DNA of 64,000 nucleotides from Delphinus delphis (GCF_949987515.2 NC_082684.1:17289701-17353700), one strand, 5' to 3'. Positions 25,553-39,195 are shown, numbered from the stretch's first letter. The notes: generated by a model not told the origin, from the sequence alone. Numbers and translations are program-made.

Positions 25553-26234
25553 ACTACCAGTTATATCCACTGATGTAATCATCTGTTGTTCCCTCCTTCT
25601 CTCCTGATTTAACTTAACTGCACTTTGCCTTGAGGACTTTGTTATTAGAATGGATAACTAATGACTTCTGGAAATACTGACTTTCCACTTGGCTTAGAGA
25701 TGAATATCTCTGTGCCATCTTTCCCGAATAGTGCATGCGGAAATCACAAATTGTACTAATTCTCTGTGCCAACTGTTTGTTGTTGTTATTCCAGATTTGG
25801 ACTGACCCTATTTCCAAGGTTCCTTACAGTTAAACAGTGACTATTAAATCAGTAAACCAAATTGAAGCAACCTTTTATCTATACACAGAAACAATAGAAT
25901 TGTTTGTTAGGAGTTGACTCAGGTGTTTGTTTGTTCTGCTGAGTTTTGCTGCTTTAAATATATAATATACTGACTAGTTCTACCCAAACTAACACGCATC
26001 AAAATAACTATCTATTGTCAGGCTAAGAACACGCATAAAATCAAAAAAGTATTTTAAGTAATTCTATTTTACTTAAATTTGTAGGCAAAATACTTCATTA
26101 AGGCTGTAGGCAATGCAAAAACTATAAAAAACCTTGACTACTTTCTAGTAACCTCCAGTAGCATTGTACAAGCTGTTAAATAGAGGTTTTCAGATGTAAG
26201 CATAAGTTCACTAATTAAAAAAAAAACTCTCTGT

Positions 26235-26400
26235 CCTAGTGAATGTACTAGATGCTGAAGATAGCAAGACGAATATGAAATTGTCTTTTACCTTAAGGAG
26301 TTCTTCATCATGTGCTACAAGAGAGGAAAGAGAATCACCAATAAAAATGCAACAATGTAAATATCAAAATAAGCTTTAATAGAAGTAAATGGATAATTCA
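26235..26400 (-). repeat. possible L2 fragment
   Basis: 'gtactagatgctgaagatag', 'agacgaatatgaa' and 'ttaccttaaggagttc' follow the reverse L2 3' end order. Strongly diverged. Confidence 0.4.
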
Positions 26401-27029
26401 GATAGAGAACTTAAACCATTAAACTTGTTATTTTTTTCTGGAATTAAAGGAGCAGACCTATAAATTAACTGTTAGTAAAATAAACCTTAGAAGTATAGCT
26501 AAGAAATTCACCAGTGATCCTTAGCAGAACAAGGAAAAGGAAAGTGTGGACTCTCAATCAAATGAGAGAACAGTATCAAAGAATCTATGTGAGTTTTTGT
26601 TAGTTGCAAAAACATGGAATAATTACCACCAAAATAATGAAAAGGTCAGAACATGTTACAATAAATGAAGTGAGCTTGTGCCTGTTGCCAACATCTCACT
26701 TTAATTGGCATTTGTTTTTAAAGAAATACTGTGACATTTACACTTCAATTATGTATGATAAGAATACTAACCAAGCTTCACAACAAACAAAAGAGATGAA
26801 AAATTAAAATTCCACACTTGGAATAGAAACAAAAATAACAAAAAGTTTACATTTAAAATCAAGTCTGGGTTATGCCTACATACTCAAAAGCACTAGATCT
26901 ACCATACACTCAAGCATCTGAGTTCTTCACATATATTAATAAGTTTTTATTAACGTAACTAATAACTTTTCAGTGCAAGGAACTTTATTGGCTTGCTGAA
27001 CTGAACAATAGAAAGGTAATTTGTTATTT

Positions 27030-27300
27030 TTTAAAATTTTTGAGTATAGTTGATTTACAATGTTGTGTTAGTTTCAGATGTACAGCACAGTGAATCAGTT
27101 ATACGTATACATATATCCACTCTTTTTTCAGATTCTTTCCTATATTTCCATTAATATAGGCCATTACAAAGCATTGAGCAGAGTTCCCTGTGCTATATAG
27201 TAGGTTCTTATTAGTTATCTGTTTTATATACAGTAGTGTGTCTATGTCAATCCCAGTCTCCCAATTTATCCCTCACCCCCTTATCACCTGGTAATTGATA
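27030..27300 (-). mobile_element. older L1 3' end fragment
   Basis: 'gagtatagttgatttacaat', 'gttgtgttagtttcagatgt', 'tacaaagcattgagcagag', 'ttccctgtgctatatagtag' form a reverse L1 3' UTR. It is a different and older subfamily from the 5.1-kb copy. Confidence 0.75.
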
Positions 27301-27751
27301 TATTTAGTTGTATGCCAATATGGACAATGTGTAACTGACATTGCTCATATCTAAAGCAGAATTCATGTTGTTCATTTGTATAACAAATCTTCAAAGGCTT
27401 TGCACTGCCTGTTTCACTTTCCACTAACTTTTAACCTGCCTCAAATTTTAAACTTAACTTACCAGGCTTCTTACTTATTTCTCTCTTGTATATATTTAAT
27501 TATCTTTAGATCATTGACTTAAATGTCTGACAAATTGACAGTTGCTTTCTCTCCCTGGGCCAGAATACAGACTGGCTCATTTATATCCAACTTGAGGGAA
27601 TTATTTACAAAAATGTACAGAAATCAATCAAAGAATTCCACTCCCTTTACACCTTACTAAACTCAATGCCAAATATTGTAATGGTGTCTCCAACTATCCA
27701 CCAAAAATATAAATCTTTGAGGACCTCAAGAGATCTAAACACTGCATTTTT

Positions 27752-27957
27752 TTTTTTTTTTTTTTGCGGTATGTGGGCCTCTCATTGCTGTGGCCTCTCC
27801 CGTTGTGAAGCACAGGCTCTGGACGCACAGGCTCAGCTGCCATGTCTCACTGGCCCAGCTACTCCACGGCATATGGGATCTTCCCGGACCGGGACACGAA
27901 CCCGTGTCCCGTGCATCGGCAGGCGGCCTCTCAACCACTGCGCCACCAGGGAAGCCC
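27752..27957 (-). mobile_element. CHR-type SINE (short form)
   Basis: Reverse-strand copy. It reads from its poly-T tail through 'gcggtatgtgggcctctcat' to 'gccaccagggaagccc', which is the SINE head. TSD aacactgcattttt is at 27738-27751 and 27958-27971. Family features: tRNA-derived head with an internal RNA polymerase III promoter. Several CpG-to-TpG changes suggest moderate age. Open frames overlapping it are SINE shadows. Confidence 0.95.
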
Positions 27958-28261
27958 AACACTGCATTTTTGATGATTGGCTCAAATGCACAGAGTTGTA
28001 ACACCCAGCCTACAGCAACTGCCACAAAAGGGCAGGGGTGGTGAGTATTTTGCTCCTTGAACTGCTGTGATTGCTCATAGATATGCAGCCAAAATTGTCA
28101 TACTAGTTGAGACAGCACAAGCTCATGTTTTTATTTATTTGTATAAGACTACAGAAACAAAGGAAGCATGGAACAATATTTAATAGGGCAATAATGTGGG
28201 TTACATAATCTTCTCCCTGGTTACAGTCCCAGTAAATTGCTTGAAAGTGGCATTCAAGTAG

Positions 28262-28289
28262 TTGGTCATAAATGTGGGTTTATGACCAA
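28262..28289. repeat. 11-bp perfect inverted repeat
   Basis: 'ttggtcataaa' and 'tttatgaccaa' face each other around a 6-base loop. Function unknown. Confidence 0.75.
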
Positions 28290-28340
28290 ACGGAGGATCT
28301 GTGTCCCTAACCCTTAACTTGTTCAAGGATCAGCTATATC

Positions 28341-28342
<2 letters not shown>

Positions 28343-28424
<82 letters not shown>
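28343..28424. repeat. (TC)n(TA)n compound microsatellite
   Basis: About 30 bp of CT repeats pass through GTGTA into about 50 bp of TA repeats. Confidence 0.95.
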
Positions 28425-28427
<3 letters not shown>

Positions 28428-30092
28428 TTGTATTTCCCATGGGTAAGAGACATTAAAGTATACTTCCAATTGCTGAATATAATGTATAATTTTGTTTTTA
28501 TTCTGGCATATATTCTTTATTCTAGTAGTCAGTTAATACTCTACATAGTTATAAATTTATAGATCTTGGCAGAGAGGCTCTTAAACTACAACTAATTCAA
28601 AACTTTTACTGTAAAAATAAGGAAAATGAAGGCTAGAGGAATTAAACGACTTTTCCAAGGTAAAGTTCTATTTGAAGTTCTTATTTCAGCAACATGTGGG
28701 CTGAAAAAGTACAGATATTTTCTCCTGCTAGAAACACAGATAAAGTTGATCAAATAAGAGAGCAATAAATTAAAAATATATATAACCATCCAGAAAACAA
28801 AGGAAGATAACTCAATGAAGACATAATAGAAAAGGTACAAAATTCATAAAAGTAACCTCAGGAGCTGATAATATGATGAAGTAGGGGAATGTTGTAGCTG
28901 AATATAGAAGAGCAGTCAGAAACATTAGTTGTATGTTTGGACCTTCAAAATTACACAGTATTTCTGCTAAACTAGAAATCTAGAATTACTCTTCCCTCCA
29001 TTGAAGAGTGTGAGGAAAAACTCTGCTCTTAAGCCACTGAATCTACAAGAATTTGCTTTGGATTCTAGATGGAAAAGGAAAAAATGCAGTATCTAATGAG
29101 AACAACAAAAAAGATAGGTTTGCACATTTATGTATCAATTCTAGATTTATATTGTTCTGAGGAAGTGGAAATTCCAAGCCACAAAACAAATGTAAAGATA
29201 ACACTGGATCAAAAAGAAATGTTCAAAGCTACTATGTAGGAATAATTCCACAATCTATGGTTGATGGAAACTTCCTAGAAAAAAAAAACTCAGGAAAAAA
29301 AAGTGAGCTCAAAAGCAAACAACAAAAACATCAGGAAATAATGTATATGAAACTGGGATAACAGATGTAACATAAAATAGAGCACAAAATAAATTTACAT
29401 TACAGGAGAATCTGGAAAAAAATGAAAAAATAAAAGCAAGACTGGAAGAAAGTGGACAAAAGGGGTAAAAAGACAAGAAAAATTATTTAAATACATGGCC
29501 TTTTATATCGTGAACTCAACAGATGAGTTAAAGATAAGATTAGACTTAGCTGAACACAGAATTGATGAACTGATAGATAGGAAAAAATTACCCATGTAGG
29601 TGTGCAAAGTTACAAAGATTTCTTTTGTTTTGAAACATAGAAAAAATATTAAAAAACATGGAAGACACACTTAAAAGGGTACCCCCAAACTAATTTCATA
29701 CAGAGAGATACAAAAGAATCGGCAAATGTAAACATTTGAAAATAAAATTTAACCAATTAAAAATACTCCAGAAATCATGAAAGACATGACTGTTCATACC
29801 AAAGAATCACAAATCACACCAAGTACACAGGAGGATAAATAATATTCTTTTTTATACAAACTTTATTGAAATGTGAAATACCCAAGTCACTAAAAATCAT
29901 TAATTAACCTACTGAGAAAAGTTTATCTGTTAAAAACAAACATCATAAAAATTTGAATGGAAGGAGGTGTCTTATCAAAAATAATAGAGTCCAGGAAATA
30001 ATAATATTTTTAAGTGCTGAGAGAAAATGTTTGTCTTAGCTCTGTGTCCAGTTAAAATCTTGTTGTGAAAACAAAATAAAAACAAATTAGAG

Positions 30093-30297
30093 GGCTTCCC
30101 TGGTGGCGCAGTGGTTGAGAGTCCGCCTGCCGATGCAGGGGACGTGGGTTCGTGCCACGGTACGGGAGGATCCCACATGCTGCGGAGCGGCTGGGCCCGT
30201 GAGCCATGGCTGCTGAGCCTGCGCGTCCGGAGCCTGTGCTCCATGACGGGAGAGACCACAACAGTGAGAGGCCCGCGTACCGCAAAAAAAAAAAAAA
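30093..30297 (+). mobile_element. CHR-type SINE (short form) inside old L1
   Basis: Head 'gggcttccctggtggcgcag', box-B-like 'gggttcgtgcc', end 'gcccgcgtaccgc' and poly(A). TSD aaacaaattaga is at 30081-30092 and 30298-30309. Close to the other short copies in sequence. Inserted into the L1 remnant, so it is younger than it. Confidence 0.95.
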
Positions 30298-30694
30298 AAA
30301 CAAATTAGAAAAAAGTCTGAATTTTCAACTCATAATTTTATTAAAATAATTGCTAAAGGATGGAAGGATGGTGTAAAACAGCAATGTTAAGGAAAAGATC
30401 AGCAAATATTTAGGTAACTCTAAGTAAGCATTGATGATAACCCAAATAATAATATATAAATTGGAAAATGTCAAAATAAGTTGTAAGCAAAACTCTAAAC
30501 AAATCAACAATTAAGGAAGATAAACTGATTAAACCAATGTACAAATCTCACATTATTGTTCAGGTAAGGAGAAGAGATATTGAATAAAGTTTGTCTTTAT
30601 TAAACATTTAAACATGAGTAACAAAACATGAACTATAATACATATATCTAATGGAGGTATAAAAAAATCTTGAGTAAATCAATTCATTCTTGAA

Positions 30695-30709
30695 TGTGTG
30701 TGTGTGTGA

Positions 30710-30757
<48 letters not shown>
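30695..30757. repeat. (TG)n(TA)n microsatellite
   Basis: TG repeats run into TA repeats inside the old L1 remnant. Confidence 0.95.
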
Positions 30758-30758
<1 letters not shown>

Positions 30759-31264
30759 TATATATGCTTATAAGTATAAATTAAAGAAAAAACATGGAAA
30801 ATATAAAACAAATTGACATGGAGGAAAATATTAAAATTTGTCAATAAGAATAATAAAAACTGATACATTACCATGCCATTTCAAAGAAAATTAAAGAAAT
30901 TTTTTTAAAAAAATCAGCTTTAATAATAAGAAAAGTTTCATCTAAACATGATGAAAGAGAAAGATTAAAGCAAAAAAAAGGAAACATTATCATCATACAT
31001 ATTATTATCATATATAAAGTTCTAAAAATTACTAAGAACTCATCTAGATACACCTGATGGTTTTAAGAGACTGTATCAGTAGTCAACAATTTACACACAA
31101 GATCCAAGTAAAAAATTCAGTCTTATTTCTTCCTTAAATAAATAGCTTCTATATTATGTAAACTATTCAAGAAAACAGAGAATAAAGGAACACTTTGTGT
31201 CTAAATTAAAGTCAATCTTTTTAAAATATATAACAGTAATGAGCAAATGGAATTAGAAATTTTA

Positions 31265-32364
31265 AAATATAATACTTTTTACATTAGCAGCCCCCCAAAT
31301 AAAATATTTAGGTTTAAATCTAACAAAATATATATAAAATCTATATAAGACAAACTACAGTTTGTAGAGATGGTCCAAATTCGCAGATAGTAAGAGCCAA
31401 TATTCTCAAAATTTTAATTCTTCTCAACGTGATCTATAGATTCTATGCAATCCCAGTCAAAACCCCAGCAAGTTGTTTTGTGGATATTGGCAAACTGATT
31501 CTAAAGTTGCAGTGGAGAGGTAAAGGATTCAGTATAATCAACACAATATTGAAAGAGAAGAACACAGTTGGAGGACCGACACTGTCTGACTTCAAGACTT
31601 ACTATAAAGCTAAAGTAATCAAGACAAGGTAATATTGGCAAAAGAATAAACAAATAGATCAGTGGAACAAAATAGGGAGCCCAGAAATAGATTCACACAA
31701 ATATAGTCAACTGATCTTTGACAAAGGAGCAAAGGCAATACATTAGAGCAAAGACTGTCTTTTCAACAAATTGCTCTGGAACAAATGGACATCCATATGC
31801 AGAAAAGTGAAGTTAGAGACCTAACAGGCTGCACAAAGATCAATTAAAAATGGATCACAGACTTAAATATAAAATACCAAACTATAACACTCTTAAAAGA
31901 TAACATGGGAGAAAATCTAGATGACCTTACGTAAGATGATGACTTTTTAGATATAACAACAAAGGAACCATCTATAAAAGAAATAACTGATAAGCTGGAC
32001 TTCATTAAAATTAAAACTTCTGCTCTTCAAAAGACATTATCAAGAGGTGGAAGACAAGCCACAGACTGGGAGAAAATATTTGCAAAAAAACATATCTGAG
32101 GAAGGTCTGTTATGCAAAATATACAAAGAATTTTCAAAACTCAACAATAAGATAATGAACAATCTGATTAAAAAATCAACCAAAAATCTGTACATACACC
32201 TTGCCAAAGAAGATATCCAGATGGTAAATAAGCATATAAAAAGATGCTTCATATTTCCTTATTTTCATTAAGGAGATTACAAATTAATGCTGCAGTGAGA
32301 TACCACTGCATACCTATTAGAATGGAAAAATCCCAAACTCTGACAACACCAAATGTTAGTGAGA
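31265..32364 (+). mobile_element. L1 ORF2 fragment, 3' truncated
   Basis: Runs from 'acattagcagccccccaaat' through 'atgcaatcccagtcaaaacc', 'gaacaaaatagggagcccag', 'gccaaagaagatatccagat' to 'caacaccaaatg'. This is the reverse transcriptase C-terminal side and the region after it. It stops abruptly near 32364 with no 3' UTR or tail, so it is broken at the 3' side. Many stops. It may be the rest of the L1 ORF1 remnant to its left with an internal deletion. Confidence 0.88.
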
Positions 32365-34107
32365 CCTGGGTCTCCTGAATACCCTTTGGATTTCATCCTG
32401 GGGGAAATAACTCGTTCATTTGCTAGAACATAAGCTACTTCTTAGGACCTTAGAGATCACGACTCTCCAGTGTTTTCAATTTAACTTTTAACTGTCCAAA
32501 GCACAGGGATTTTATATAAGAGCAATGCTAATAAATTAATGGAATTGCCTACCCTACACAGCCTACTACTAGCCATAATTCAACCTTTATGCACTATGCT
32601 AATCTGATCCATATGTCGTTGGTCACTACCTCTGATTAAAAAAAAAAAATTCTATTCACCACCCTGGGATTAATTTCCATTTGGATTGCTATCCATAGTT
32701 TTTGCTACATCAATTCCTGAACTTTGGCATTCTATGATGCCCTGTTTCCAAGCCATAGGTTTTTCACAACTAGTAATCTGAAATTACAGAGAATAATATC
32801 AAGGCAAATGACCTGCCTTGCAAGAAATGTTAAAAAATCTTTAGAGAGAAGGAAAATAATGTAGGTCAGAAACTTGGAAGTATAAAGTAAAGAAGTGAAT
32901 CAAAGAAGGAATAAGTGGAGGTAAAATAACAAAATGTATTTTTCTTACTGTTATTGAATAAACATAATTTTTTCAAAATAATAACACCAACAATGTATTT
33001 TATTATATGCATATTTTTATTATACATGTTTATTTTATATATGTTTATGTATGCTTAAATATAAGTAAGATGAATGACAACAATGATACAAAGGGCAAGA
33101 GAGGGGAATTAAATTCATGTTGTTATTATAAGGTATTCACACCAGCCATAAAGTAGTATAGTGTTATTTGAAAGTGGACTTAGATTTTCACAAATGTACA
33201 TGGCAAACACTAGAGCAAACACTAAAGAAAAGTAAAAGAAGAAGTATAACCAATATGCTAAGAAAGGAGAGAAAGTGGAATCGTATAAAATGCTCAATTA
33301 AAACCACAAGAGGCAGAAGAAAAGTGGAAGACAAAAATAGGAACAAAGAACAAGGGTAACAAATAGGAAACAGTAATGACTATGATAGATATTAATCCAA
33401 CTATAAACAATAATCACTTTGAATATTAATGGTCTAAATGCACCAATTAAAAGACAGAAATTGTCAGATTGGATCAAAAAAACAAGACCCAACTATATGT
33501 TTTCTACAAAAAACTACTTTAAGTATAAAGACACATGAAGATTAAAAGTAAATGAATGGATAAAAATATTCCACACTACCAAAAATCAAAAGAAAGCATG
33601 AGAAGCTATAATAATTTTAGATACAGAAAACTTCGAAACAAAGAAAGTTATCAGGGATAAAGAAGGACACTGCATAATGATAAAGGGGTTATTGTTCAAG
33701 AAGACGTAACAATCCTTAAGTGTGTGTGCACATAACAACAAACCATGTGAGGAAAAATTTAATACAACATCAAGGAGGAATAGATGAATCCACTATCATA
33801 GTTGATGACTTCAGCATTGCTCTATCAGGGAATGGACACATCCAGAGAGCAGAAAATCAGTAAGGACATAGTTGAACTTAACAACATCATCAATCAACTG
33901 GATATAATGGACACCTATAGAATATTTCATCCAACAAGAGCAGAACACACATTCTTCTCAAGCTCACAAGGAACATTCATCAAAATAGATCACATTATGG
34001 ACCATAAAACACACCTTTACAAATTAAAAAAAAAAAAAGAGGAAAAAAATCATACAATATCTGTTCTCAGACTACAGGGAATTAAACAAGAAATCAAGAT
34101 ACCTTGA

Positions 34108-34267
34108 TTTTCAAGATACCTTGAAAATTCCAAGATATATGGAGATTAAAAAACACACATCTAGATAACACATGGGTCAAAGAAAAATTTTCAAGATACC
34201 TTGAAAATTCCAAGATATATGGAGATTAAAAAACACACATCTAGATAACACATGGGTCAAAGAAAAA
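34108..34267 (+). repeat. perfect 80-bp tandem duplication in L1 ORF2
   Basis: 34108-34187 and 34188-34267 appear identical over 80 bp, while the L1 they lie in is old and diverged. Each unit starts with 'ttttcaag', 4 bases, then 'cttgaaaa', an inverted repeat, and a further partial copy 'caagataccttga' precedes the pair. Confidence 0.92.
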
Positions 34268-35077
34268 AAATCTCAAAATATTTTGAACTAAATAAAAATG
34301 AAAACACAACATACCAAAATTTGGGGGATGCAGCTAAAAGCAGTACTTAGTGGGAAATTTATATGAGTGGGTGATATATTAGAAAAGAGGGAAGATCTAA
34401 AATCAATAATCCAAGTTCTTATGTTGGAAACCAGAAAAAGAACAGCAAATTAAATCCAAAGTAAGCAAAAGAAAATAAATAATAATTATTAAAACAGAAA
34501 GAAATGAAAATGGAAATAGGGTATCAAAAGAGAAAATTGTGAAAATAAACTCTGGTTCTTTGAAAAGATCAATAACATTGATAAGCCTCTAAGAAAAAAA
34601 ACAGAGAGAGGACACAAATTGCTAATATCAGAAATGAAAGAGGGAATATCATTACAAGTCTTATGGACATTAAAGGATAATAAAGAAATACTATGAACAA
34701 CTGTGCCCACAAATTTGGTAACCTAAATGAAATTGACAAATTCCTTAAAAGACCCAATTTTCCAAAACTCCCACAGGAAGAACTAGACAATCTGACTAGG
34801 CCTATATTTGTTAAAGAACTGCATCAATAATTAATAACCTTCTAAGAAGAAAGCACCAGGCCCAGATGGGTTCAATCTTGAATTCTACCAAACAGTTAAG
34901 GAAGAAGTTATACCAACTCCCTAACAATCTTTTCAGAGAATAGAAGTAGAGGGAATACTTCCTAACTAGTTATATGAGTCTAGAATTACCCAAATGCCAA
35001 AATGAGACAAAAATTACAAGAGAAGAAAACTACAGACCAATTATCTCACATAAGCATAGATGCAAAAATCCTCAACA

Positions 35078-35289
35078 CGGGCTTTCCTGGTGGTGCAGTG
35101 GTTGAGAGTCCACCTGCCGATGCAGGGGACACGGGTTCGTGCCCCGGTCTGGGAGGATCCCACATGCCGTGGAGCGCCTGGGCCCGTGAGCCATGGCCGC
35201 TGAGCCTGCGCGTCCGGAGCCTGTGCTCCGCAATGGGAGAGGCCACAGTAGTGAGAGGCCTGCATACCGCAAAAAAAAAAAAAAAAAAA
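35078..35289 (+). mobile_element. CHR-type SINE (short form) inside L1
   Basis: Head 'gggctttcctggtggtgcag', end 'gcctgcataccgc' and a long poly(A). TSD aaaaatcctcaaca is at 35064-35077 and 35290-35303. It splits the reverse transcriptase region of the L1 at 32811. Confidence 0.95.
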
Positions 35290-37164
35290 AAAAATCCTCA
35301 ACAAAACATTAGCATATCAATTTCAACATTGTATGAAAATAATTATATACCATGACCAAGTGGAATTTATTCCATGTATGTAAGGCTGGTTCAACATTCA
35401 AAAATCAATTAATGTAATTCACCATATCAATCAACTAAAGAAAAATCACATGATCTTATCAATAGATGCAGAAAAAGCATTTGGCCAAATCCAACACTCA
35501 TGATAAAATCTCTCAGTAAAATAGGGATAGAAGGGAACTTCCTCAACTAGGTAAAAAAAAGAAGTCTAAAAAATTCTATAGTTAACATTATACTCAATGG
35601 TGAGGTACTTGAAGCTTTCTCTCTAAGATCAGGTATAAGGTAAGAATGTCCCTTCTCACCACTCCTTTTCAACATTGTACTGGAAGTTTTAGTTAATGCA
35701 ACAAGACAAGAAAAGTAAATAAAAAGCATACAGATTGGGAAGGAAGAAATAAAAGTGTCTTTGTTCAGAGATGATATGATTGTCTATGTAGAAAATCCAA
35801 AAGAATGAACAACAGAAAAAAAACCTCCTGGAACTATTAAGTGTTTATATCAAAATTGTAAGATACAAGATTAATATACAAAATCAATTGCTTTCCTATA
35901 TAATAGAAATAAACAAGAGAAATTTGAAATTAAAAACACAATACTATATACACTAGCACTCTCCAAAATAAAAATACTTTCCCATTACAATGTCAAGAGA
36001 ATGAGAAGACAAGCCACAGACTAGGAGAAAATACTTGCAAAAGACATATCTGATAAAGAACTGATGCAAAATGTACAAAGAACTCTCAAAATCCAACAGT
36101 AGAAAATAAACAACCTCATCAAAATATTGGCCAAAACCCTAACAGACACTGTAGCATGGAGGATATACAGATGGCAAATAAGCATATTAAAAGATGTTCA
36201 ACATCATATCTCATTAGAGAAATGCAAATTAAAACAAGATAGCACCACACACCTCTCAGAATGACCAAAATCTGGAACATTGCCAATATCCAGTGCTTGT
36301 ACAGATAAGGAGCAACAGAAACTCAGACATTGCTGGTGGAAATGCAAAATACTACAAGCCTCTTTGGAAGAGAGTTTGGCAGTTTCTTATAAAGGAAGCA
36401 ACTCTTAACATATGATCCAGCAATCACACTCCTTTGTATTTACCCTAGAGAGGTGAAAACTTATGTCCACACAAAAACGTGCACATGGATGGTTATAGCA
36501 GTTTTGTTCATATGCCAAAACATAGAAGCCACCAAGATGTCCTTCAATAGGTGAATGGGTAAATGAACTCTTTATATCTAGACAATGGAATGTTATTCAG
36601 CACTAAGGAGAAATGAGCTCTTAAGCCATAAAAATACATGGAGAAAATTTAAATGTTTATTACTAAGTGAAACAAGCCAATTTGAAAAGATGACCTACTG
36701 TAGGATTTCAACTTTTAACTTTCTTGGAAAAGGCAAATCCATGGAGACAGAAAAAAGATCAGTGATTTCCAGGGGTTGGGTATGGGGAGGGATAAATAGG
36801 TAGAAAACAGAAGATTTTTAAAGCAGTGAAAATACTCTGTATCTGACAGTGATGAATACATGTCATTATCCATTTGTCCAAACCCATAGAATGTATAACA
36901 ACAAGAGTGATCCTTAAAGTAAATTATAGACTTTGGGTGATTATGATATGTCAATGTAGGTTCATATATGGTTAACAAATATACCGCTTGGTAGGAGATA
37001 TTGATATTGGGAGAGGCTATGCATGTGTTGGAGAAAATGTATATGGGGAATCACTAGACCTTCCCTTCAATATGCTGTGAATCCAAGACTGCACCACTGC
37101 TCTGTAAAAATAAAGTCTTGTGACAAAACAAACAAACAAACAAACAAAAAACTCTAGGCAAATG

Positions 37165-38417
37165 TCTCCTTGGCTAGAATCAATAATATGCATGCCATGT
37201 GCTTGATTCTAGTTATAAAGAAACACAGGAAACCCTCCTTGGTCCCTAGCTAAAGACATTTCCTTCCTTTACTCTGCCTTATTGTACTGGATAATATTGT
37301 TTCATGTGGTTAATACTATCATTATCAATAGCAAAGCATCAATGACAAGATATGTGCTTGGAAACTAAAAATGATTTGTTTCCTAATAGTTTAAAATGTT
37401 ATCCTGTCAAATGGAGAATTTCATTGAGTTTATGTTTCCCAGGAAATTCAGTAGAATTGAAAAAAATTCATGTGATGAAAGAGAAAGAAAAAAGGAAATG
37501 GAGAGCATGTCAAAGAGCGTGTGCATTATTCAACGACTATTATTTTTCTCCGGATTTAAATAACATCACTGACATTGTTCCTAAGGTTTATGCTGCTGAA
37601 TTTCCAACAGTAACTTGTCAGGAAGGCTGGGTATTGGAGCAAATAGAGAAAAGAACTCCTTTCAAATAAGCTGGGTGGGCTTATTTGAAACCTGATGCAA
37701 CTAATGACAGATTCCAAGCTAAGACCATGATCTGTCTCCTCAAGATTGCTAACTGAACAGAATAGGTGGTTATTTGTTTCATTTCACATGCTTTTATTTA
37801 AATAGATTGGTTACCACCATTCATACATACACAGATTTCCCTACTCTCAGACTAAACTTTGATGCTTCTCACAAAACTATCACATTTTAAATGTAACATG
37901 TATGTATATTATTCTCCTATATCCTATATACAGATTAGTCCTCAAATGTGACACATGATACATGTATATGCATCTTTAATTATTCTGCTCCCATTTCCTG
38001 TCTTTGTTTCCTCAGACATATTCACAGATCATTTCTTAAAATGAGGGAACGTAGTATCATATTACATATGTTTCCAATAAGTTCTGGTAGTACTGGGAGT
38101 GACAGATAATGATAAGATGGAAATTTCTCTCATGTCTATACCAGAGAAGAAATGTTTTCTTTCTACCCAATGGTGTTAGAGTATAAATTAGTGTGCGTCA
38201 ATTAAAATTTTATTTTCTAAATAAGAAAGAAGGAAAAAAATCAGCTTGTGTGCATTCTCAAGTACTTTTCTTCTCATTGCCCTCATTGCCCTGGCACTTG
38301 TCAAAATTGTGTTCAGAGCAAATACTTATTAGCTCTCCAGAGCAAATACTTACTACGTATTCAAGCATGTTAATCTGATAAATATCTGCAGTTTATATTT
38401 TCCTCTTCTTGTTTTTA
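37165..38417. other. unassigned DNA with a 105-codon open frame
   Basis: The plus-strand frame 37352-37669 is open for 105 codons and is not obviously repeat-derived. The peptide is lysine-rich in the middle (KEKEKRKWRACQRACALF region) but matches no family I know. No splice or Kozak support is convincing. It ends within a 12-bp perfect inverted repeat at 37660-37690. Confidence 0.35.
37660..37690. repeat. 12-bp perfect inverted repeat
   Basis: 'tttcaaataagc' and 'gcttatttgaaa' flank a 7-base loop. The stop codon of the neighbouring open frame lies within the left arm. Confidence 0.8.
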
Positions 38418-38427
38418 CTCTGATCAA

Positions 38428-38633
38428 TTTTTTTTTTTTTTTCGGTGTGCGGACCTCTCACTCTCGTGGCCTCTCCCGTTGCGGAGCACAGGCTCCGGAC
38501 GCGCAGGTTCAGCGGCCATGGCTCACGGGCCCAGCTGCTTCGCGGCATGTGGGATCTTCTCGGACCGGGGCACGAACCCGTGTCCCCTGCATCGGCAGGC
38601 AGACTCTCTGCCACTGCGCCACCACGGAAGCCC
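38428..38633 (-). mobile_element. CHR-type SINE (short form)
   Basis: Reverse copy from poly-T, 'cggtgtgcggacctctcact', to the head 'caccacggaagcccc'. TSD ctctgatcaa is at 38418-38427 and 38634-38643. CpGs are well kept ('ccggacgcgc'). Confidence 0.95.
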
Positions 38634-38717
38634 CTCTGATCAAATATTTTGAGGGTGATATCCTATATGTTCAATGACAACTAGGTGGACATTTCTGCTC
38701 AAGAAATTGGTTGATAT

Positions 38718-38838
38718 GTTAGCATACGGTATTTGTCTCTCTCTTTCTGACTTACTTCACTCTGTATGACAGACTCTAGGTCTATCCACCTCATTACAAA
38801 TAGCTCAATTTCGTCTCTTTTTATGGCTGAGTAATATT
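38718..38838 (-). mobile_element. orphan internal L1 fragment, 121 bp
   Basis: Matches the reverse-strand L1 segment also seen at about 5562-5685 ('tttctgacttacttcac', 'ccacctcattacaaatagct', 'ttatggctgagtaatatt'). It lacks both the L1 3' end with poly(A) and the 5' part. No TSD was found. Confidence 0.9.
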
Positions 38839-38975
38839 AAGCTCCTAAACTGACTTCTTGCCTATGTACCAAATATGCCATAAATAGAGTGTTCTAGTCT
38901 CCAATTTGGGACAGCTATTGAGAAGCATGTTTAACTCATGTGTATTCTTCAGGCTCTATCTAAAAACAACTGTTT

Positions 38976-39195
38976 CGGGCTTCCCTGGTGGCGCAGTGGT
39001 TGAGAGTCTGCCTGCCGATGCAGGGGACACGGGTTCGTGCCCCGGTTCGGGAGGATCCCACATGCCGTGGAGCGGCTGGGCCCGTGGGCCGTGGCCGCTG
39101 GGCCTGCGCGTCCGGAGCCTGTGCTCCGCAATGGGAGAGGCTACAACGGTGAGAGGCCTGTGTACCGCAAAATAAATAAATAAATAAATAAAAAT
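38976..39195 (+). mobile_element. CHR-type SINE (short form)
   Basis: Head 'gggcttccctggtggcgcag', end 'gcctgtgtaccgc' followed by an (AAAT)n tail. TSD aaaaacaactgttt is at 38962-38975 and 39196-39209. Very close to the family consensus. Confidence 0.96.

Larger units (their letters stand above)
28980..31075 (+). mobile_element. old L1 remnant, ORF1 and inter-ORF region
   Basis: A-rich plus-strand sequence with fragments typical of old L1 or HAL1 ORF1: 'gctgaacacagaattgatga', 'aacatggaagacacacttaa', 'aagtgctgagagaaaatg', then 'aaggatggaaggatggtgta' and 'attgttcaggtaaggagaag' from the region between the ORFs. All frames are broken. A SINE is inserted at 30093. Its right part may join the ORF2 piece at 31265. 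Confidence 0.6.
32811..37155 (+). mobile_element. long L1MA-like element, ORF1 end to 3' tail
   Basis: About 4.3 kb excluding nothing but a later SINE. It starts at the very end of ORF1, crosses the inter-ORF region (to about 33350) and carries a degraded ORF2. An endonuclease-domain piece is at 33802-34107, with the TFFSS-x-x-GTF-x-KIDHI block. Next come the reverse transcriptase region (about 34850-35900) and the C-terminal region. It ends in a 3' UTR 'gtaaaaataaagtcttgtga' with a (CAAA)n tail. A possible 9-bp TSD, aggcaaatg, is at 32802-32810 and 37156-37164. ORF2 is riddled with stops. Confidence 0.92.
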